Of a stretch of 64,000 nt of DNA, positions 60,230-64,000 are shown piece after piece. The stretch comes from Trebonia sp963734665 (GTDB lineage: Bacteria; Actinomycetota; Actinomycetes; Streptosporangiales; Streptosporangiaceae), in NCBI GenBank assembly GCA_963734665.1, contig CAVTIR010000004.1, positions 682,001 to 746,000 on the forward strand, read 5' to 3'. Numbering within the stretch: the first letter of the stretch is position 1; each line of letters starts with the position of its first letter. The notes beneath the pieces were generated by a model that worked only from the letters and a program-made list of their open reading frames with translations, ran no database searches and had not been told where the DNA came from. Both the position numbers and the translations under genes were made by a program.

Positions 60230-61775
60230 TTGCGCAGAGCAAGATCGGCAAAGCTCACCGTAGCTGCGCTGGGCGCGTTGCTGGTAACCGTCGGTTGTTC
60301 ATCTCAAGCGAGCCAGCCGGCCGCTGGTGGTGGATCGCAGTCATCTACGCTCACCGTCGCGGAGACGACGTCTCCTTCCACACTCGACCCGCAGGCATCC
60401 GACCTCGCTGCGGACCGGTATGCCTGGGACCTCTCTTACCAGTGCCTGATGAACACCACCGCAAGCGGCCAGGTGGTTCCCGAGCTTGCGACGAGCTACT
60501 CGGTGAGCGGCAATGGCCTCACTTACACCTTCAACCTCCGGCATGGGGTGCACTTCCAGGACGGGTCGCTGCTGTCATCCTCGGAACGTCGTCTACACCT
60601 TCGACCGGCTCTTTACCTCCGGCTCACCGTCGCTGCGGGCGCTCTTCCCGACATATAAGTCGGTCAAGGCATTGAGCACCTATACGGTCGAGTTCACGCT
60701 GAGCTCGCCCGACGCGGGATTCGTCGATGATATGGCGAGCCCGCTGGTGTATGGCTGCGCGATCCTGAGCCAGAAGGGCGGGACCTCCGGCACGCTCGCC
60801 ACCCACCTCGACGGCACCGGCCCATGGGAGCAGGTCTCGTACTCCCCGCAGAGCGAACTGGAACTCACCCGGTTCAATGACTACTGGGGCACCAAGACCA
60901 AGATGAAGAGCCTGGACGTGCTCTACGTGCCACAGAGCACTACCCAGGTCACCGACCTCGAGGCCGGGCAGGTGAACCTGATCTTTCCCGCCGAGTCCGG
61001 CGCCCAGTCACTGGCCGGCCAGCAGTCGGTGCAGGTCAGCACGCTGCCGTCGGATGTCACTGTTTTCCTTGACATCAACAATGAGGCAGCTCCGTTCAAC
61101 AACATCCTGGTCCGCCAGGCGCTGGCGGACGCGCTGGACCGCTCCTCGCTGGCAAACATCGCCTACGTTGGCGCGGCCGTGCCGAGTGCCTACCTGCCGC
61201 CGTCGTACTCCTGGGCCACGCCGCTCGGCTCCTTGCCGTTCTCCCAGTACAACCCCGGCCAGGCGAAGCAGTTGCTGACTAAGGCCGGGTACCCGAACGG
61301 CGTCAACGTCACGCTGAAGTACATCGACAACTATGACCCCGGAACGGACAGCCTCATGGCCCAGATGCAGTCCGAGCTGAACGCGGTCGGGATCCACATC
61401 ACCTTGGACCCGCTCCAGACGGCGGCGTGGGTGCAGCAGACGAACACGGAGGACGATTACCAGCTCAGCTGGAACGAACAGACGTACTACTCCGACCCAT
61501 ACCTCTACGTGGCGGTCCCGGACTACCGGCTCGCCCCTGGCGACGGCAGCCTGCCGCCCGCGCTGGCGGCCCTCACGCAGAAGGTGCTCGGAGCCAAGTC
61601 GCCCACCGCCTATCAGCAGGCGATCACCACGATCGAGCAGTACGAGACCGAGAACGTCTACCCGACGATCACGCTGCTCGCGCTGAAGCAGTACGTGGCA
61701 TATCAGAAGAACCTGACCGGGGTAAACCTCCCGCCGAGCGGCAGCAGGCAGTTCCTTGCCAACGTCGGCGCCTGA
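60230..61775 (+). pseudogene. ABC transporter substrate-binding lipoprotein (SBP_bac_5/DppA type) with a +1 frameshift
   Basis: A family-5 solute-binding protein of about 515 codons. It starts at a TTG with AAGGGAGAG upstream; the signal is MRRARSAKLTVAALGALLVT with a lipobox-like VGC near residue 22, so it should be membrane-anchored outside. ETTSPSTLDPQASDLAADRY and LTYTFNLRHGVHFQDGS are family blocks. After GSLLSSS one extra A (GAAC for GAC, near 60592) shifts the frame; the second frame continues VVYTFDRLFTSGSPSLRALF and runs to the end with LDPLQTAAWVQQTN. Length 3n+1. Family binds peptides, oligosaccharides or opines. An error or recent lesion cannot be told apart. Confidence 0.85.
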
Positions 61776-61788
61776 CGAGGCTGGCAAG

Positions 61789-62850
61789 GTGAGCGGCCAG
61801 CCCGGGTCCGGTCGGACACACGAGATGGCACCGGGCGGAGCGCCATCTCGTGTGCTGCTGGACGTCCGCGACCTGGCCGTGCACTACCCGGGTAGCCAAT
61901 CGGCCGCGCTGACCGGCGTGAGCTTCAGCGTCAGCGAAGGTGAACGCGTCGGCATCGTCGGAGAATCCGGTTCCGGTAAGACCACGCTGGCACTTGCCGT
62001 GAGCCGCCTCCTACCGGGGTCGGCGCGGATCACAGCGGGCCAGATACTGCTGCAGGGCACGGACGTGAGTTCGCTTTCCGGTGAGTCACTGCGAAAGCTG
62101 CACGGCAGCACCATAGGCCGGGTACCGCAGGATTCGCTGGCCGGGCTCAACCCGGTTATCTCCGTCGGGAAGCAGATGCGGGACGCGATCCGGGCTCACC
62201 GGCGCCTTCCGCGTGACGCCGAGCGCACGGAGATCGCCGATCTTCTCCGGCAGATGAACATGCCAGACGTGGAGATGAAGCTACGCTCCTACCCGCATGA
62301 GCTCTCCGGCGGCATGCGGCAGCGGGTGCTGATCGCCATGGCCCTGATCAACAAGCCGGCGCTGGTAGTCGCTGACGAGCCAACCACGGCTCTCGACGCG
62401 ACAGTGCAAGCGCAACTGCTTGAGGTCTTCAGGGAACTGACCGCCGCGCGTGACTCGGCCCTGCTGCTCGTGTCACACGACATCAGCGTGGTATCGGCGG
62501 TCTGCGAGCGCACCATCGTCATGTACGGCGGCGAAATCGTCGAGGACGGGCTTACCAGGGAGATCATGGACAGCCCCAGGCACCCGTACACCGCCGCGCT
62601 GATCGCCGCGCGGACAAGCCGCACGGTTCGCAGCAAGCCCAGGGACCGCGATCACCCAGTTCCCCGTGACGCAGCGGCCGGCTGCCGTTACGCGGATCGC
62701 TGCGAGTTCCGATTCGACGCCTGCGGCGAGCATCCAGATCTCGCTCCCGCTCAGGGCCACCGGGTGCGGTGCTTCTACCCGCCGCCGGCTCCGGGCAGCG
62801 TCGATCACAGCCAGACCGCGGCCCGCCCGGCCGGGAGCCCGCTTACATAA
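61789..62850 (+). CDS. ABC transporter ATP-binding protein (DppD/OppD type)
   Basis: A 353-residue ATPase. Walker A GESGSGKTT is near residue 66, the Q-loop is GRVPQDSLAGLNPVIS, the signature is LSGGMRQRVLIAMAL, Walker B is ALVVADEPTTALD and the H-loop LLVSHD. The C-terminal oligopeptide-transporter extension ends with GCRYADRCEFRFDACGEHPD, whose Cys residues can bind an Fe-S cluster or zinc in this family. A GTG at 61789 with GAGG upstream is chosen; ATG at 61825 is possible but sits in a stem-loop. Partner of the second ATPase downstream. Confidence 0.9.
   Translation: MSGQPGSGRTHEMAPGGAPSRVLLDVRDLAVHYPGSQSAALTGVSFSVSEGERVGIVGESGSGKTTLALAVSRLLPGSARITAGQILLQGTDVSSLSGESLRKLHGSTIGRVPQDSLAGLNPVISVGKQMRDAIRAHRRLPRDAERTEIADLLRQMNMPDVEMKLRSYPHELSGGMRQRVLIAMALINKPALVVADEPTTALDATVQAQLLEVFRELTAARDSALLLVSHDISVVSAVCERTIVMYGGEIVEDGLTREIMDSPRHPYTAALIAARTSRTVRSKPRDRDHPVPRDAAAGCRYADRCEFRFDACGEHPDLAPAQGHRVRCFYPPPAPGSVDHSQTAARPAGSPLT
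61817..61854. other. perfect 13-bp stem-loop between binding protein and ATPase genes
   Basis: CACACGAGATGGC (61817-61829) and GCCATCTCGTGTG (61842-61854) are exact complements with a 12-nt loop. The stem lies within the first codons of the ATPase gene if the GTG at 61789 is used and would bury the ATG at 61825. It may protect the binding-protein mRNA or lower ATPase translation relative to the binding protein. Confidence 0.6.
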
Positions 62851-62885
62851 GCAGCGAAAGTGGAGAGCGCAGGGAAGTGCCAACG

Positions 62886-63897
62886 TTGAGCGAGCAATCC
62901 TGGAACGACATGGTCGGCGCGCAGACCACCGACGCCGTCTCTGCAGGTGGACGGCGTCACTAAGCTCTTCCGCGCGCGCGGTGGCGGCCGGAGCAGGTTC
63001 TTGCGGGCCACCGATGGGGTGTCGGTCGCCGCGGCGGCGGGCACAACCGTCGGCATCGTCGGCGAATCGGGCTGCGGCAAGACCACCCTGGGACGGATGG
63101 TGGCTGGCCTGGTCCCACCCACCGCCGGGACGGTACGGGTGCGCCGCGGGGCGGACGGTGAACTAGTCAACCCGGCCGTGCGGCGGGGACTCGTTCAGAT
63201 GATCTACCAGAATCCGTCGGATTCGCTCGATCCCCGGCTGCGGGTGAGCACCTCTGTGGCGGAACCGCTCATCAAGCTCCCGGGGCCGCAGCGGGAGGCG
63301 GCCGTCGACCAGGCCCTGTCCGCGGTGGGCATGTCCGGCTACCGAGACCGCTACCCGCACGAGCTTTCCGGCGGTCAGCAGCAGCGCGTGTGCATCGCCC
63401 GGGCCATCGTCGCGGCACCCTCGGTGATCGTCCTCGACGAGGCAGTGAGTGCCTTGGACGTCCTGTTGCAAATCGAGGTACTGGCGCTGCTTGCCGAGGT
63501 CCAGGCCCGGACGGAAGCGACCTATCTGTTCATCTCGCATGACCTCGCCGCGGTGCGAGCCATCAGTGACTACATTCTCGTCATGTACCTCGGGCGGGTC
63601 GTGGAAGTCATCCCCAGGGAGAGCTACGCCGGCGACCCGCTCCACCCGTACACGATGGCGCTGAGCTCGGCGGAACTGGGCGGATTCGGACGGGAGGAGA
63701 GGCAGCGGATCGTGCTGCGGGGGGAGCCGCCAAGTGCCGCTCAGGAACATACGGGCTGCCGGTTCGCGAGCAGGTGCCCGGCCGCCGAGCCCCGTTGCTC
63801 GGCGGGCGAGCCAGGCCTGGTTGATGCCGGCGGCGGCCATTTCGTCGCCTGCTACCTTCCGGGGGTGCTGAGCAATGCGCCCGGACGCGGAGATTGA
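62886..63897 (+). pseudogene. ABC transporter ATP-binding protein (DppF/OppF type), probable +1 frameshift near the start
   Basis: From a GTG at 62947 an intact 316-codon frame holds Walker A GESGCGKTT, Q-loop MIYQNPSDSLDPRLRV, signature LSGGQQQRVCIARAI, Walker B VIVLDEAVSALD and H-loop FISHD, ending with a GCRFASRCPAAEPRC tail. The family's N-terminal strand, however, begins about 20 residues earlier in another frame: LSEQSWNDMVGAQTTDAV reads straight into LQVDGVTKLF if one T near 62938 is removed. A TTG at 62886 with AGGGAA upstream would then be the start and length is 3n+1. If only the GTG is used, the protein loses the first beta-strand. Error or lesion both possible. Confidence 0.75.
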
Positions 63898-63904
63898 GGC
63901 TGCG

Positions 63905-64000
63905 ATGACTACGTCGTCTTCTGATCCGCTGCCCGGCTTGTCTTCCGATGGGCAACGCGGACCGGCGCTGAAGGGGTTCGCCCGCTACGTGGGCATCCGG
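63905..64000 (+). CDS. start of an ABC transporter permease gene (cut by window edge)
   Basis: ATG at 63905, 7 bp after the ATPase stop, opens a frame of 32 codons reading to the window end. The text PALKGFARYVGIR resembles the cytoplasmic N-terminus of DppB-type permeases just before the first membrane helix. Position after the two ATPases supports this. The usual order places permeases before ATPases, so this cluster has the order binding protein, ATPase, ATPase, permease. Confidence 0.6.
   Translation, partial: MTTSSSDPLPGLSSDGQRGPALKGFARYVGIR

Overview
The window is about 64 kb of GC-rich DNA with actinobacterial traits: frequent GTG/TTG starts, F420-type LLM oxidoreductase, MmyB-type XRE regulator, GYD protein, an Rv1733c-like remnant and an EgtC-like glutamine amidotransferase. 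It looks like an accessory, catabolism-rich stretch of a soil actinomycete chromosome. I see no rRNA, tRNA, CRISPR array, insertion sequence or phage module. Most of the DNA is catabolic operons, each with its own transporter and one-component regulator.

Layout. 1-19 kb is a mosaic of small units: MBL hydrolase/LLM oxidoreductase, gamma carbonic anhydrase, TetR/MDR pair with a perfect operator, DenD-like dehydrogenase, lipoprotein, GNAT, DapA-like lyase, DUF1348 protein, enolase-superfamily dehydratase, GH76, EamA/LysR pair, alcohol dehydrogenase/XRE pair. It also holds broken genes (alpha/beta hydrolase, histidine kinase, Rv1733c-like protein, AbiEii-like nucleotidyltransferase) and several repeat or hairpin elements between genes. 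19.4-30.4 kb is built around methylaspartate ammonia-lyase, with peptidase, creatininase, SDR, permease and ketopantoate-reductase-like genes on the minus strand. Divergent from these are CaiB/BaiF CoA-transferase, MaoC hydratase and a PLP dehydratase; I read this as a methylaspartate/mesaconate route. 30.7-38.6 kb is one plus-strand operon: APC permease, cysteine hydrolase, SDR, glutamine-synthetase-like ligase, amidohydrolase, SDR, class II glutamine amidotransferase, GntR. Ligase and amidohydrolase together resemble a split FluG; ligase plus amidotransferase suggests a gamma-glutamyl on/off cycle.

38.6-46.2 kb has a LysR gene, M20 amidohydrolase, DUF1028, RidA and a frameshifted flavin monooxygenase on the minus strand, facing an NCS1 permease and nitrilase on the plus strand: likely uptake and breakdown of a nitrogen heterocycle or amide. 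46.2-50.7 kb holds a DUF1330 protein, a tartrate/D-malate dehydrogenase, an Fpg/Nei glycosylase with a degraded zinc finger, an alcohol dehydrogenase and a FUSC-like fragment.

51.1-64 kb fits oxidative amino-sugar catabolism: Gfo/Idh oxidoreductase, SDR, an uncharacterised barrel protein, N-acyl-D-amino-acid deacylase, a PLP D-amino-acid lyase/deaminase, KDG kinase, KDPG aldolase, IclR regulator and a Dpp-type ABC transporter cut by the window edge. The implied route is N-acetylglucosaminate to glucosaminate to KDG to KDPG to pyruvate plus glyceraldehyde-3-phosphate.

Four otherwise intact genes (monooxygenase, deacylase, ABC binding protein, second ABC ATPase) each carry exactly one extra base. 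This means either sequencing/assembly insertions or several recent inactivations, and it should be settled before these pathways are called active or dead.
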